A stretch of DNA of 64,000 nucleotides, taken from NCBI GenBank assembly GCA_026400645.1, contig JAPLOP010000023.1, forward strand, positions 1 to 64,000, given 5' to 3'. This stretch comes from Alphaproteobacteria bacterium. GTDB taxonomy: Bacteria > Pseudomonadota > Alphaproteobacteria > Paracaedibacterales > CAIULA01. Every line of letters begins with the position of its first letter. The first letter of the stretch is position 1. A program made the translations under genes and the position numbers. Of this stretch, positions 1 through 8,772 are shown in pieces. The notes below the pieces were generated by a model. It was given only the letters and a program-made list of their open reading frames with translations, was not told the origin of the DNA and searched no databases.

Positions 1-100
1 AGCGCACTATAGAAGCCCCCTCAAAGCCAAAAAATGTTACAAAAAAAGGAGAAAAACAGGTAAGATTCAGGCAGCCAAAACGCCCCAAAAAACGGTAATT

Positions 101-250
101 CTAGTTGTCGTTAGAAGGGAATTCTAGTTGTCGTTCATCAATGATCTTTGCGAACGAACGAAATGAACCCGGCAATCCAGCGCCCTCATTTCCAATAAAC
201 ATAGACAATCGGCGTTGAAAGATTTCCCTTGCATTTCTGTAATTATTCAT
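101..250 (-). pseudogene. Leader remnant of a third ankyrin-protein gene
   Basis: The ATG at 250 opens MNNYRNAREIFQRR, which matches the first residues of the two downstream-lying ankyrin genes (MNRYKNAREILQRY from 4561 and VLYRKNARKIFQLF from 2404). The DNA just upstream of the start (about 251-330) also resembles the region upstream of those genes. Homology ends after about 20 codons. The frame then runs through unrelated sequence and stops at 101 without any ankyrin repeat, so only the leader remains. A short direct repeat (ATTCTAGTTGTCGTT at about 100 and 121) sits at the breakpoint side. An alternative is a short secreted peptide still using this leader. The open frame continues upstream to 379 but nothing supports coding there. 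Confidence 0.55.
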
Positions 251-420
251 CCTAATATCCAATTTAGTAAGTTGACTTACTGATAGTGTGGATGTTATTT
301 TTCTAAATTTCAAGCAGTATTGCCATACCCAAAATGAATGGCAATAAGGATTCTGTGTTGCCGAGTTTCGTTCGTTCACAGTTTGACTATATTTTTTAAG
401 CTCCGTTATTGGTTCATCAT

Positions 421-774
421 CTATCTTAGAAGTTGATCAACCCGTATTTCAAATACCTCAACTTCATTAAATGTTACTTGAAGTTTGTCGCTTATCGTAT
501 CAGTGATTCCCCCTAGACTGAAATTTTTAATCAAATCATCAATTTTTTCTACGATCAGACCAAACTTCCTCTCAGCGGATTCACAAAACTTATTCACATC
601 ACTCATGCCTCTCTGATAAATCTCAGCCCCTCTCTCACGAAATTGATCCCAAACCCTTCCCATCCCGCATCCATTTTCTTCGTACTCTCCCATTGAATAT
701 CCATCGCCCGCCGCCAACAAAAAACCCGCAACAAAAACAGCTTTCATCATATACTTATATTTATTTATCATCAT
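421..774 (-). CDS. Small secreted protein, paralog 1 (shared leader, unique body)
   Basis: This 117-residue protein has a signal peptide (MMINKYKYMMKAVFVAGFLL, then AAGDGYS). The leader is almost the same as that of the gene at 2495-2848, but the mature parts of the two proteins do not resemble each other. The mature part here is charged, with two cysteines and a probable helical segment (about residues 45-80). I do not recognise a family. GGAGAG six bases before the ATG fixes the start. It lies between the remnant ankyrin leader (left) and an inverted-repeat element plus ankyrin gene (right), the same arrangement as its paralog. Export across the inner membrane is likely; an effector role is inference. 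Confidence 0.7.
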   Translation of the reverse strand: MMINKYKYMMKAVFVAGFLLAAGDGYSMGEYEENGCGMGRVWDQFRERGAEIYQRGMSDVNKFCESAERKFGLIVEKIDDLIKNFSLGGITDTISDKLQVTFNEVEVFEIRVDQLLR

Positions 775-864
775 TCTGCACTCTCCAATATTGATTTGTT
801 AATTGATTCATTAAATAGAGCCTCATTCCATATCACATACTGCCCCTCGCTTTCTGAAAGAATT

Positions 865-1015
865 ATACCATTTTCAATAAATCTTCATGAGTTCGAGGCA
901 ATTTCTGGATTGCTTCTTCGGGCTTCGCCCTCCGCGCAATGACGTCGTCATGACGAACGAACGAAGTGAAGTGTGGCCATCCAGGAAACTCATGAAGATT
1001 TATTGAAAATGGTAT
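865..1015. repeat. MITE-like inverted-repeat element, type I, copy 1
   Basis: The element has 30-base terminal inverted repeats starting ATACCATTTTCAATAAATC (865-894) and ending with the complement (986-1015). Inside lies a second palindromic core carrying GGATTGCTT...GGGCTTCGCCCTCCGCGCAATGACG and the complement-type arm ending in GTGGCCATCCAGG. It is 151 bases long, is flanked by T/A residues as expected for a TA target, and encodes no transposase. Other copies are at 2939-3091, 14398-14548 and 25488-25636. It lies between the 3' end of the ankyrin gene and the leader of the small secreted gene. Open frames through it are repeat-derived. Confidence 0.8.
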
Positions 1016-1141
1016 TGGTTCAGGCAAAAAAATACCCCGTGTCCGATGATGAATCGAAGCACAGGGCAATTAGAGAGAGGCTCTCTTACAGGACAGAGGC
1101 TAAAAAGTACAAGGAAGCAGCTTACTCATGCCTACTCCACA

Positions 1142-2404
1142 TCATCGCTTATATCCCCACAGCAACCAAAACATATCCATGGTTGTCACCCCAAACGCAT
1201 ACATCAATGGGGTGGAAAATGCATTGCTCGTGCTTGGTTTTGATACATCCGCACCCTTATCCAACAAAAGCCGCGCAATGGGCAGAGAACCCTTATCCAC
1301 AGCATAATGCAGCGGAGTCATCCCATCACTACTCACCAGGTCCACCACCGCCAGATGGTCCAGCAAAACCTCCACAACTTTTATACGGCCGCTTGCCGCT
1401 GCCCAATGCAGGGCCGTTAATCCCTTGGAATCCACACGATTAATATCAGCCCCACCCTGGATTAAAGTCTTTATCACATCTGCACTGCCGTACAATGCCG
1501 CCACTTCAAGGGGGGATCCATCCTTAAGGATCAAATCGACCGTCGCGCCATGATCCAATAATGCCTTTGCCACAGCTGGCTTATTCAACATTGCGGACAA
1601 ATGCAATGCTGACAGTCTCGCACACCCTACACCAAACTCATCAATCTTTGCGCCCCATCGTACCAAAACATCTACCAAATCGGGGCTATCAGACATTGCC
1701 GTCATCTGAAGTGCTGTCAATCCTTGATACCCAGGAAGACTAACATTTGCATGATGACGCAGCAAAACTTCCGCAACATCTGCATGATTATAATCTACAG
1801 CCATATGAAGGGCCGAGAGCCCATTAATAGGACTAACCGAATCAACCTTTGCACCATATTTCAATAAAATTTCTGTAATGCCCACATCGCCACGAGCAGC
1901 AGAAAATTGAAGCGCACTTGTTTTAATCTTTCCCGCCTTTAAATCAACTGTCGCACCACATCGCAACAAAGCCTCAACCCCTTCCATGCCCCCATATATC
2001 GCCCCCATATGAAGCGCTGCTACCCCATCAATTTGATCAACTTTCGCCCCACCCTTGCACAAGGCCTCCACCAAATTGGCACTATTGCGCATTGAAGCCA
2101 CATGAAGAGCTGAAATAGTATAACTCCCATCGCTTGTAAGAATGTTAAGGGACAACAAAAGGTCCAGGCTACCCAAGTCACCATCATCTGCATTTTTGTA
2201 AAGACGTTCAAATTCCTGCAACGAAACATTTTCTTTTGTAATACTGTTCGTCATTTTAATAAGCATTGGTTTCTCATGGAACCCCAACTTCACTTCTTCA
2301 CGTGATGATATGTATGATGCCTCCAAGCCCACACTTGATCCAAACAACGTCACAATAAACAAAAATAGCTGAAAAATTTTCCTTGCATTCTTTCTATAGA
2401 GCAC
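1142..2404 (-). CDS. Secreted ankyrin-repeat protein 1
   Basis: This protein of about 420 residues has an N-terminal signal peptide (RKNARKIFQLFLFIVTLF...GLEAS). After a spacer of roughly 50 residues it carries nine ankyrin repeats with typical TALHxAA...VxxLLxxGA motifs and a degenerate tenth ending in LLWGYKR. Ankyrin repeats bind proteins, and secreted examples in intracellular bacteria often act on host proteins; that role is inference. The GTG at 2404 aligns with the ATG starts of its relatives at 4561 and 250, so I chose it. In-frame GTG at 2416 and TTG at 2467 are alternatives, and none has a strong ribosome binding site. The last 60 or so codons and the following DNA are closely similar to those of the gene at 3206-4561, whereas the central repeats differ. 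Confidence 0.8.
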   Translation of the reverse strand: MLYRKNARKIFQLFLFIVTLFGSSVGLEASYISSREEVKLGFHEKPMLIKMTNSITKENVSLQEFERLYKNADDGDLGSLDLLLSLNILTSDGSYTISALHVASMRNSANLVEALCKGGAKVDQIDGVAALHMGAIYGGMEGVEALLRCGATVDLKAGKIKTSALQFSAARGDVGITEILLKYGAKVDSVSPINGLSALHMAVDYNHADVAEVLLRHHANVSLPGYQGLTALQMTAMSDSPDLVDVLVRWGAKIDEFGVGCARLSALHLSAMLNKPAVAKALLDHGATVDLILKDGSPLEVAALYGSADVIKTLIQGGADINRVDSKGLTALHWAAASGRIKVVEVLLDHLAVVDLVSSDGMTPLHYAVDKGSLPIARLLLDKGADVSKPSTSNAFSTPLMYAFGVTTMDMFWLLWGYKR

Positions 2405-2494
2405 AGTAATATCCACTTGATAAGTTCTTGTACTGATATTATGGGTATTTTTTGTCTCAAAAATCAATATTTTTTATGAATGGCACCGCGTAAA

Positions 2495-2848
2495 CTAATA
2501 CACCAAATCATCAGGTCTAATATAAAACATCTGAATCCTTATAATTTCCGGAATTCTATACAGACTTACCTTGTAATTATAACCAAGCACATCTAAACAT
2601 AGAGAGGCTTCTTTAAAAAAGCCTGTAGGCCTGGCCATAATTATTCTCTTTTTTTCTTCCAGCAACTGAAGTCCCTCCGCAATAAAACTAGATTCCTCCA
2701 CAACGCCGCCACCCATAACTTTTTCAAAAAATTCCCTAACTGGCTTAAGCACAAGATCTCCAGATTCATCCGCCGAATATCCATCACCCGCTGCCAATAA
2801 AATCCCAGCAACAAAAACCATTTTTACTATATATTTATTTATCATCAT
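2495..2848 (-). CDS. Small secreted protein, paralog 2 (shared leader, unique body)
   Basis: This 117-residue protein has the leader MMINKYIVKMVFVAGILLAA followed by GDGYS, nearly the same as that of the gene at 421-774, with the same upstream DNA and GGAGAG ribosome binding site. The mature part is unrelated: it has a charged stretch with EEKKRII, then a C-terminal part rich in Tyr and Ile (YNYKVSLYRIPEIIRIQMFY). No family is recognised. The gene ends 90 bases before the ankyrin start at 2404 and may be co-transcribed with it. Conserved leader with replaced body suggests recombination at the leader or fast divergence of the exported part. Confidence 0.7.
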   Translation of the reverse strand: MMINKYIVKMVFVAGILLAAGDGYSADESGDLVLKPVREFFEKVMGGGVVEESSFIAEGLQLLEEKKRIIMARPTGFFKEASLCLDVLGYNYKVSLYRIPEIIRIQMFYIRPDDLVY

Positions 2849-2938
2849 TCTGCACTCTCCAATATTGATTTGTTAATTGATTCATTAAATAGAGCCTCAT
2901 TCCATATCACATACCGCTCCTCGCTTTCTGAAAGAATT

Positions 2939-3091
2939 ATACCATTTTCAATAAATCTTCATGAGTTCGAGGCAATTTCTGGATTGCTTTGTCGGGGCTT
3001 CCTCCCTCCGCGCAATGACGTCGTCATGGCGAACGAACGAAGTGAAGTGTGGCCATCCAGGAAACTCATGAAGATTTATTGAAAATGGTAT
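2939..3091. repeat. MITE-like inverted-repeat element, type I, copy 2
   Basis: This is the same element as at 865-1015, with terminal arms at 2939-2968 and 3062-3091 that form a 30-base inverted repeat, and the same internal palindrome. Flanking DNA on both sides (about 2849-2938 and 3092-3205) also matches the copy-1 locus, so the two copies arose by duplication of a larger block rather than by independent insertion. Confidence 0.8.
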
Positions 3092-3205
3092 TGGTTCAGG
3101 CAAAAAAATACCCCGTGTCCGATGATGAATCGAAAGCACAGGGCAATTAGAGGGGGGATTCGGGATGTAGGTTAAAAGTACAGCTTACTCACAACCCCCT
3201 CCCCA

Positions 3206-4561
3206 TCATCGCTTATATCCCCACAGCAACCTAAACATATCCATGGTTGTCACCCCAAACGCATGAACCAGTGGGGTCGACAACGCATAACTCGTGCTTG
3301 GTTTTGATACATCCGCACCCTTATCCAACAAAAGCCGCGCAATGGGTAAATAATTCTTATCCACAGCATAATACAGGGGTGTCAATCCCTTATTGCTGGC
3401 CAAATCAACTGCCGCCAGATGATCCAACAAAACCCCAACCATCTTTTCCTTCCCACGCATCACCGCCCAATGCAGAGGGGTTAATCCATCCTCATCCGGA
3501 TGATCAATCGCTGCCCCACCTTGGATTAGGGCCACGGCCACATCCGCACTATCGAACCATGCAGCCATATGAAGCGGGCTTGATCCCATCTCCCCAATAA
3601 AATTGACGTTCGCACCATACTTCAATAAAAGCCTAGCCATATCGGCATAATCATATTGAGTCGCCATAAAAAGAGCTGTTCTTCCACCATAGGTATGATC
3701 AACCACCGCCCCACGTTTCAGCAAGACTTCTGCGCCTTTTAAAAAATTGTTTTCAACGGCGACAAGAAGTGGCCTTATCCCCACGCCATCACTACCCACA
3801 TCTATCGTTGCATGATGATCTAATAAAAGATTAATGCCATCAACACTCTTCGCAACCACTGCCATATGAAGGGCAGAATAGCCAATGTCACCACAACCCA
3901 AATCAACCTTTGCACCATGGTGCAATAATTGAAACATGACACCTAGATGATTTTTGACTGAAGCCAGATAAAGAGGCGTCCATCCCTTGTCGCCCATCAA
4001 GTCAACCATCGCACCATTATCCAACAAAAACTCCGCAACCTCTGTGCAGCCATAACATGCAGAAATATGGAGCGGAGTCAAACCATTCTTAACGGCATCA
4101 AGCGCTATACCATGCCGAAACAAAATCTTTGCCACATTTACATGATTTTGACGTGTTGCATAATGGAGTAAAGCACTTTCACCTTCACATTGTTTCATAA
4201 TATCGGGATCATATGCAAATAATCGCTCAACAAGATTGGCATCCCCCCTAAGGGCGGCCCACTCAAGAACTGTTGTTTTGCCAGAACTTTTCTGGGTTAT
4301 CGTAACACACAAAGGCAACAATAAGCTTAAATCACTATCGGGATTATCTTTTGCCTCCCTGTAAATCTGTTCAAATTCTTGCACAGAAATATCTTGATTT
4401 GTGATGATATTTCTTGCCGTTACAAGCGTGGGCATGAGGGCATACAACTCTTCGATTGCGCAAAATGCGGGCACCACACCCAAACCCGCAATAAAACCGA
4501 AAGAAATCACACCTAACAAATAGCGTTGCAAAATTTCCCTTGCATTTTTATAACGATTCAT
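3206..4561 (-). CDS. Secreted ankyrin-repeat protein 2
   Basis: This protein of about 451 residues has a signal peptide (MNRYKNAREILQRYLLGVIS, hydrophobic through GVVPAFCA). A spacer with VQEFEQIYREAKDNP, also seen as LQEFERLYKNADDGD in paralog 1, leads into ten ankyrin repeats and a half repeat ending RLLWGYKR. Leader, spacer and last two repeats match the gene at 1142-2404; the middle repeats do not align well. ATG 4561 is preferred over in-frame GTG 4573, because the ATG aligns with the remnant at 250. It is followed (leftwards) by an inverted-repeat element and a small secreted gene. Secretion by Sec is expected; a host target is inference. Confidence 0.82.
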   Translation of the reverse strand: MNRYKNAREILQRYLLGVISFGFIAGLGVVPAFCAIEELYALMPTLVTARNIITNQDISVQEFEQIYREAKDNPDSDLSLLLPLCVTITQKSSGKTTVLEWAALRGDANLVERLFAYDPDIMKQCEGESALLHYATRQNHVNVAKILFRHGIALDAVKNGLTPLHISACYGCTEVAEFLLDNGAMVDLMGDKGWTPLYLASVKNHLGVMFQLLHHGAKVDLGCGDIGYSALHMAVVAKSVDGINLLLDHHATIDVGSDGVGIRPLLVAVENNFLKGAEVLLKRGAVVDHTYGGRTALFMATQYDYADMARLLLKYGANVNFIGEMGSSPLHMAAWFDSADVAVALIQGGAAIDHPDEDGLTPLHWAVMRGKEKMVGVLLDHLAAVDLASNKGLTPLYYAVDKNYLPIARLLLDKGADVSKPSTSYALSTPLVHAFGVTTMDMFRLLWGYKR

Positions 4562-4654
4562 TTTAACATCCACAGTGGTAGTCTAATAGATAATATTGTG
4601 GGTGTATATTGATCTGTTTTGCAAGGGATTTTCCAGGGCAATCGTTATGCCCCC

Positions 4655-5200
4655 TCACCCCATTCTTATAATACGATGCGGGGCCAGCAGCGCCTGAAAC
4701 ACGGTTTGATTTTGAATGCTGCTGTTCGCCCTGTTTTCATAAAAATCCGCCACACTCAGCAAAATCGCCTGCCGAATACTGGACGGAATGTGCTTTGGAT
4801 AATCGCCATAGCCGGCGCGATAAATCACCTCCACCACGCCCAAGCTCCGCTGGCACACCAACTTTGGCAACGAATGCGCCGTCTCGATCATGTATCGTTT
4901 GATCGGATGCTTAATGTTATTGGGCCGCACGCTACAAACACTCAGGACCTCAATCAAGGACGGCCGCGGCAAGTAAATTTCCGTCAACTCCTTTTGGCCA
5001 TCTTCGATCAACTGGTGATGAATCAATTGCCATGTCTGCGAAATCAACGACCGCCCCAAATAGTCTTCAACCAAATTGGTTGACGCCTGAATTAACGACA
5101 ACAAATACTCATCCTCGTATACGTGATCAAGGCGCAATTGCGCCTTAACCTCCTCCAAACTCACAACCTCAATTCCCGCAGGTTTAATCAATGTCAGCAT
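4655..5200 (-). CDS. Phage/GTA head-tail connector (gp6-like)
   Basis: The 181-residue protein belongs to the gp6 / HK97-type connector family, which forms the ring joining portal to tail. It has the typical opening LTLIKPAGIEVVSLEEVKAQ, then LRLD...DEYLLSLIQASTNLVEDYLGRSL and the late pattern PSSIRQAILLSVADFYENR. I chose the ATG at 5200 because GAGGAG lies just upstream and because it follows the capsid stop by 4 bases; the frame is open to 5239. Gene order portal-protease-capsid-connector equals that of the Rhodobacter GTA (g3-g4-g5-g6). No tail genes follow: ankyrin genes begin 94 bases downstream. Confidence 0.85.
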   Translation of the reverse strand: MLTLIKPAGIEVVSLEEVKAQLRLDHVYEDEYLLSLIQASTNLVEDYLGRSLISQTWQLIHHQLIEDGQKELTEIYLPRPSLIEVLSVCSVRPNNIKHPIKRYMIETAHSLPKLVCQRSLGVVEVIYRAGYGDYPKHIPSSIRQAILLSVADFYENRANSSIQNQTVFQALLAPHRIIRMG

Positions 5201-5204
5201 ATAT

Positions 5205-6314
5205 TTACTCCTCAAAACGAATGACTTTAATCGCGTCAAAATTCACCACATCCCCACCAACGCGTTTTGTGGCATAAAATTCCACGTACGGTTTCGCGCT
5301 ATATGGATCCCGCAGCACATGAATTCCGGCCCGATCCACAATTTGATACGCTTCGTAAAAATTCGCCAAAACAACTGACGAACTCGCCACCCCACTAACC
5401 AAGGGCGGCATCTCATCAGCAATCATAACCGGGTGCCCCAACAACGTATCTGGCGCCCCTGCCAACAATCCGGGTTGCCATAAATAATGCCCTGTGGATT
5501 CATCCTTTAGCCGTCGTATGGATGCCATCGCACTTCTTGACATAAACCAAACAGCACCCCGCAAATATTCGGGCTTCATCGCATACAGCGTGTTAATCAG
5601 CGCATCGCTGTCCGACAATCCACCATTGACCCCCGTTTTTAGGGCTTCAAACTTTCCCCATTCCACCTGACGCAACGGAACACACGGGTAACTCAAAAAC
5701 CCCTTTGGTTTTCCATCCCCATCCCCATGAATAAACGCTGCATTTTCGCATGCGCTCATCTTTTCGCTGACCTTATTAACCAACCATTGCTCAACATCAA
5801 TACTGGTATCATCCAAAATTTTCTGACTGGCGCGCGGTTTGGCATAAATCTGGTGCACCGAAATACGCACCTTTGTTAATTCCGGCACCCCCGTTTCCGC
5901 CCGATCATCAAGCTCCCCAACCCACCCGACATCGGCATTTCCCTTGTCCAGCAATAATTCCAACGTATCGGTTGAAACTGTTGTGACGCGCGCCAAAGAT
6001 CGCAAATACGATGTCGTCGACAAACGCTGTTGAACCAAATCCACCATCGGCGCCGGGATAAAATATCCACCTGTTCGCCCCTCCTGAGCCGTCAGCGCCT
6101 TTTGGATCATCCCGCCTTCACTCCCCTTTGTTATGTAGTCCAAGAATGCTTGCTTTTTCTGCCCATCAACATAATCCGACACCCCCTCGCCCAGCTTTGG
6201 TCGATTTGCCGCCGTATAAAATTGCTGAAATCGGTGTTCTTGTTTTTCTTGGAATGCCTTAAAAGATCCTTCTAATGAATCGATAGCCTGGTCAATTTTT
6301 TCAACTGTATTCAT
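5205..6314 (-). CDS. HK97-fold major capsid protein, GTA-like
   Basis: The 369-residue protein is a phage major capsid protein of the HK97 family. An N-terminal coiled segment (about residues 1-60, the delta/scaffold domain removed by the protease) is followed by the start of the mature domain around ALTAQEGRTGGYFIPAPMV. Motifs close to my memory of the Rhodobacter GTA capsid include PRASQKILDD, FIHGDGDGKPKGFLSYP, DALINTLYAMK, and the C-terminal HVLRDPYSAKPYVEFYATKR. AAAAGGAAT precedes the ATG by about 7 bases. It is full length and shows no disruption, so it may still be functional. A decayed HK97-like prophage is the alternative to a GTA. Confidence 0.92.
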   Translation of the reverse strand: MNTVEKIDQAIDSLEGSFKAFQEKQEHRFQQFYTAANRPKLGEGVSDYVDGQKKQAFLDYITKGSEGGMIQKALTAQEGRTGGYFIPAPMVDLVQQRLSTTSYLRSLARVTTVSTDTLELLLDKGNADVGWVGELDDRAETGVPELTKVRISVHQIYAKPRASQKILDDTSIDVEQWLVNKVSEKMSACENAAFIHGDGDGKPKGFLSYPCVPLRQVEWGKFEALKTGVNGGLSDSDALINTLYAMKPEYLRGAVWFMSRSAMASIRRLKDESTGHYLWQPGLLAGAPDTLLGHPVMIADEMPPLVSGVASSSVVLANFYEAYQIVDRAGIHVLRDPYSAKPYVEFYATKRVGGDVVNFDAIKVIRFEE

Positions 6315-6369
6315 GTTTTATTCCTTTTGATTTGATGTCATTTTGATTTAATGATTATGTTTTTTATTG

Positions 6370-6903
6370 TTATTGATTGCAGATCACCTCCCCCAGGGAA
6401 TATAATCTCCCCAAAAAATGCCCCATAAGATCGGGCGGAGCCTGCATCTGCTTATAGGCCGTTATCTTCGCCTTTGGATTTGCCGCAAACGTAACCAGGG
6501 AGATTTCCCGCAAATCAACCTCCTTTAAAACCCTCCCCCTGGGAAGCCGGTCCGACTGAATCAAATGAAACCCAATGGACAGCCCATCAACAATTCCCGC
6601 CTTTAATAATGCATAAGCCTCCCTCCCCTGGCGGATATCCAACAACAACCGCCCCCGCACAAACAAACCGTGGTCATCTTCGCGAATCTCCTCCCATGTT
6701 CCGACGGGTATCTTGGGATCATGCTGCCACAGCATTTTTGGCAGTTGCCGTTTTGATTGCCAATTTGTCAAGCTGGTTACAAATGCCCCCTTGGACACGG
6801 CCTCCTGATGGTGGTCAATGACGTCAAAAACGCTGGCATACCCCTCGAATATTCCATCGTCCTGACAGCTTTTTAAAATTAGCGAATGATCGATATAGTC
6901 CAT
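6370..6903 (-). CDS. HK97-type prohead maturation protease (U35)
   Basis: This 177-residue serine protease removes the scaffold domain of the capsid protein during head maturation. The three residues expected for peptidase family U35 are visible: His61 in MLWQHDP, Ser109 in DGLSIGF and Glu133 in LREISLVTFAANP. The N-terminal GYASVFDVIDHH is also typical. GGGAGAG six bases upstream fixes the ATG. The gene directly precedes the capsid gene, as in Rhodobacter-type GTA clusters. The portal gene, normally adjacent, is about 2.5 kb upstream with unrelated secreted-protein genes in between. Confidence 0.88.
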   Translation of the reverse strand: MDYIDHSLILKSCQDDGIFEGYASVFDVIDHHQEAVSKGAFVTSLTNWQSKRQLPKMLWQHDPKIPVGTWEEIREDDHGLFVRGRLLLDIRQGREAYALLKAGIVDGLSIGFHLIQSDRLPRGRVLKEVDLREISLVTFAANPKAKITAYKQMQAPPDLMGHFLGRLYSLGEVICNQ

Positions 6904-7001
6904 ATAACTCTCCCTATTTATTTTAATTAAAATATAATTTTTGGAATTTTGATTTTGGATTGTTCTGTGATTACCGTGAACAAACGGACCGATAAAACAA
7001 C

Positions 7002-7038
7002 AAAAAGCCCTGCACAGAAAATCTATACAAGGCTTTTT
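7002..7038. terminator. Hairpin terminator, copy 1
   Basis: AAAAAGCCCTG ... CAAGGCTTTTT forms an 11-base-pair stem around a 15-base loop, with A-rich and T-rich sides, so it can act in both directions. It stands 76 bases after the stop of the secreted-protein gene at 7114-7989 and before the protease gene. A nearly identical hairpin, including the loop, occurs at 8670-8706. Confidence 0.7.
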
Positions 7039-7113
7039 GGTATTATTTTAGAGTATTTCTAAGATAGTTTTTTTGAGGGTCGCGCCTCTCACATTCACAT
7101 TATTTGCTACTGC

Positions 7114-7989
7114 TTACTCAAAATCAATAAACGGAATCACGGCACTGGCATAATCAAAAATTTTACTGCCGCACAGAAAAGGGGTGAATTCTGTCGAATG
7201 CTTTTTTACCCTATCATAAACATCCCGAAATGACATGTCTTTGTCGCGATCTACATCGACCCAATGCCCACCACATACATAGCCTCCCAGATCCTTCCTA
7301 TTTACGCCAAATCCAGTAACCATTTGAATCAATTCGCTCGATAAGCCACCACTGCACAGTACAAATAACAATTTATGCATATTTTGTGATATAACCGCTT
7401 GCGAAAAAAATGGCTCTGGACGGGAAAGCCCAGAAAAAAAATCTGTAACGCATTTGGCATCCGACATCGAACGAACAAATCTGCTATATATCTTGATATC
7501 TGTTTTATCCGTAAGTATAAAATTTTCGAATGTTTTTAATTGATCATTCGTTATCTCCTGAAGGGGCTCACTCGCCCACAACATAATGTTGCCTATATAT
7601 TTTTTTATTCTACAAAGATAATTAAATTCTGAGTACCGTTGCTCCTCTGGTTTTTCTTCTTCTAACGCTATGACTCCTGATAAACGAGTCAACTCATCTT
7701 CTATTATCCGTCTATGTTTCAACACACAATCATTGCTCAATAATGCTGCATTAAAAAAATACTTTCGAAGCAAAGGTCTTTGAGAAAGAATCAATTCCCT
7801 TGCCTGACCATAAGTTATAGTGGGATCTTGCACTTTATCCATTAACTCAAAAACAGGCTTATATTCCATTGGAAAAGAAAGCCTAGCATCATTGGATAAT
7901 TTTTCTGTGGACGATTCATCACAGTGTGCCGCAACCACTGCGCCGGTTAATGCCATAACCATAGCCAAAGTTTGAATTAATTTTTTCAT
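7114..7989 (-). CDS. Secreted protein of unknown function (291 aa)
   Basis: The protein has a clear signal peptide (MKKLIQTLAMVMALTGAVVA, cleavage near AHC) and a mature part of about 268 residues that I cannot place in a family. It contains several cysteines (in LSNDCVLKH, YLCRIKKY, DAKCVTDF, LFVLCSGG, YVCGG and PFLCGSKIF) that might form disulfides. GGAGAA before the ATG supports the start. A truncated paralog of its C-terminal part (GSKIFDYA.AVIPFIDFE) with the same following terminator is found at 8773-8965. The gene sits inside the GTA-like head cluster between portal and protease. Confidence 0.75.
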   Translation of the reverse strand: MKKLIQTLAMVMALTGAVVAAHCDESSTEKLSNDARLSFPMEYKPVFELMDKVQDPTITYGQARELILSQRPLLRKYFFNAALLSNDCVLKHRRIIEDELTRLSGVIALEEEKPEEQRYSEFNYLCRIKKYIGNIMLWASEPLQEITNDQLKTFENFILTDKTDIKIYSRFVRSMSDAKCVTDFFSGLSRPEPFFSQAVISQNMHKLLFVLCSGGLSSELIQMVTGFGVNRKDLGGYVCGGHWVDVDRDKDMSFRDVYDRVKKHSTEFTPFLCGSKIFDYASAVIPFIDFE

Positions 7990-8053
7990 AGGCGTTCTCC
8001 AATTGATAATATCTAAAATTTATTATAAATTGGAGACTTCCAAGAAACAATCT

Positions 8054-8503
8054 TTAAAACCGCCTTTGATCCAACTCATCATAAAGTTTTTTGAGATTTG
8101 TCAAAGCAGTTTTTCGGTTCGAATTTTGGGTTGAATCATTATGACTTCTGACTTTATGCAACCAATCTAACTGACAATAGACTGTCGTTACTAAATCAGA
8201 AAGGCCTGGTTGATTTGTCCCGATCAACTGATTCAGACTTTGTTTGAAACAGTGGACATTATCTCGTAATTTATTTTGCATTGGCATATTATATTGATTA
8301 GCTTGTGCCCTTGAAATATCTTTTTCACACCCAAAATCCGGATTGTGACAACCATTCCCGTACAAATCCCCTATTCCGGCCCAATATACCAGAATCAGTC
8401 CAGCAACCTCATTATGCAGCCCCTCATCAACAGGAACCGATGCATCCATTGATGACGCGCACAAATTTAAAATACTCAGTAACAGTACAAATATTATTTT
8501 CAT
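8054..8503 (-). CDS. Small secreted protein of unknown function (149 aa)
   Basis: The start at 8503 is chosen because AAGGAG lies six bases before that ATG; an open frame extends to 8521. A signal peptide (MKIIFVLLLSILNLCASS) is followed by a mature part containing CHNPDFGCEKD, and two further cysteines (VHCFKQ, VYCQLD), so two disulfides are possible. The C-terminus is basic (NRKTALTNLKK...). No family recognised. It lies 64 bases upstream of the 291-residue secreted-protein gene on the same strand and may share its transcript. Confidence 0.7.
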   Translation of the reverse strand: MKIIFVLLLSILNLCASSMDASVPVDEGLHNEVAGLILVYWAGIGDLYGNGCHNPDFGCEKDISRAQANQYNMPMQNKLRDNVHCFKQSLNQLIGTNQPGLSDLVTTVYCQLDWLHKVRSHNDSTQNSNRKTALTNLKKLYDELDQRRF

Positions 8504-8669
8504 TGAAACTCCTTTTGTCAATATTTTTGAAATTGATTTATCACAGCAACAATATTATGATTTCACAATCATCATTCCTCCTTTTCTAGTCTCTCCCGAA
8601 ACTCTGCACATTATGACGGTATTGGATGAAAAACGATTGGGAATGCATAAAACGGGCCAGCAAAACAAC

Positions 8670-8706
8670 AAAAAGCCCTGCACAGAAAATCTATACAGGG
8701 CTTTTT
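8670..8706. terminator. Hairpin terminator, copy 2
   Basis: The stem AAAAAGCCCTG / CAGGGCTTTTT is a perfect 11-base-pair match with the loop CACAGAAAATCTATA, almost identical to 7002-7038. It follows the truncated gene at 8773-8965. It was therefore duplicated together with the 3' end of that gene. Confidence 0.7.
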
Positions 8707-8772
8707 GGTTGTCATTTCAGAATGATTTTTTGGGGCTTACAGCCTCAAACTTAGGTCGCTTACGAGGATCAC

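Noticed and set aside
863-1443. Open frames across the first inverted-repeat element and antisense to the ankyrin gene
   Set aside because: They consist of repeat sequence and the complementary strand of ankyrin repeats, with no ribosome binding site or family match.
2870-3139. Two opposite open frames over the second inverted-repeat element
   Set aside because: Same translated palindrome as at 863-1069; repeat-derived.
4619-5083. 154-codon plus-strand frame opposite the connector gene
   Set aside because: Antisense to a gene with clear family motifs; composition is that of a shadow frame.
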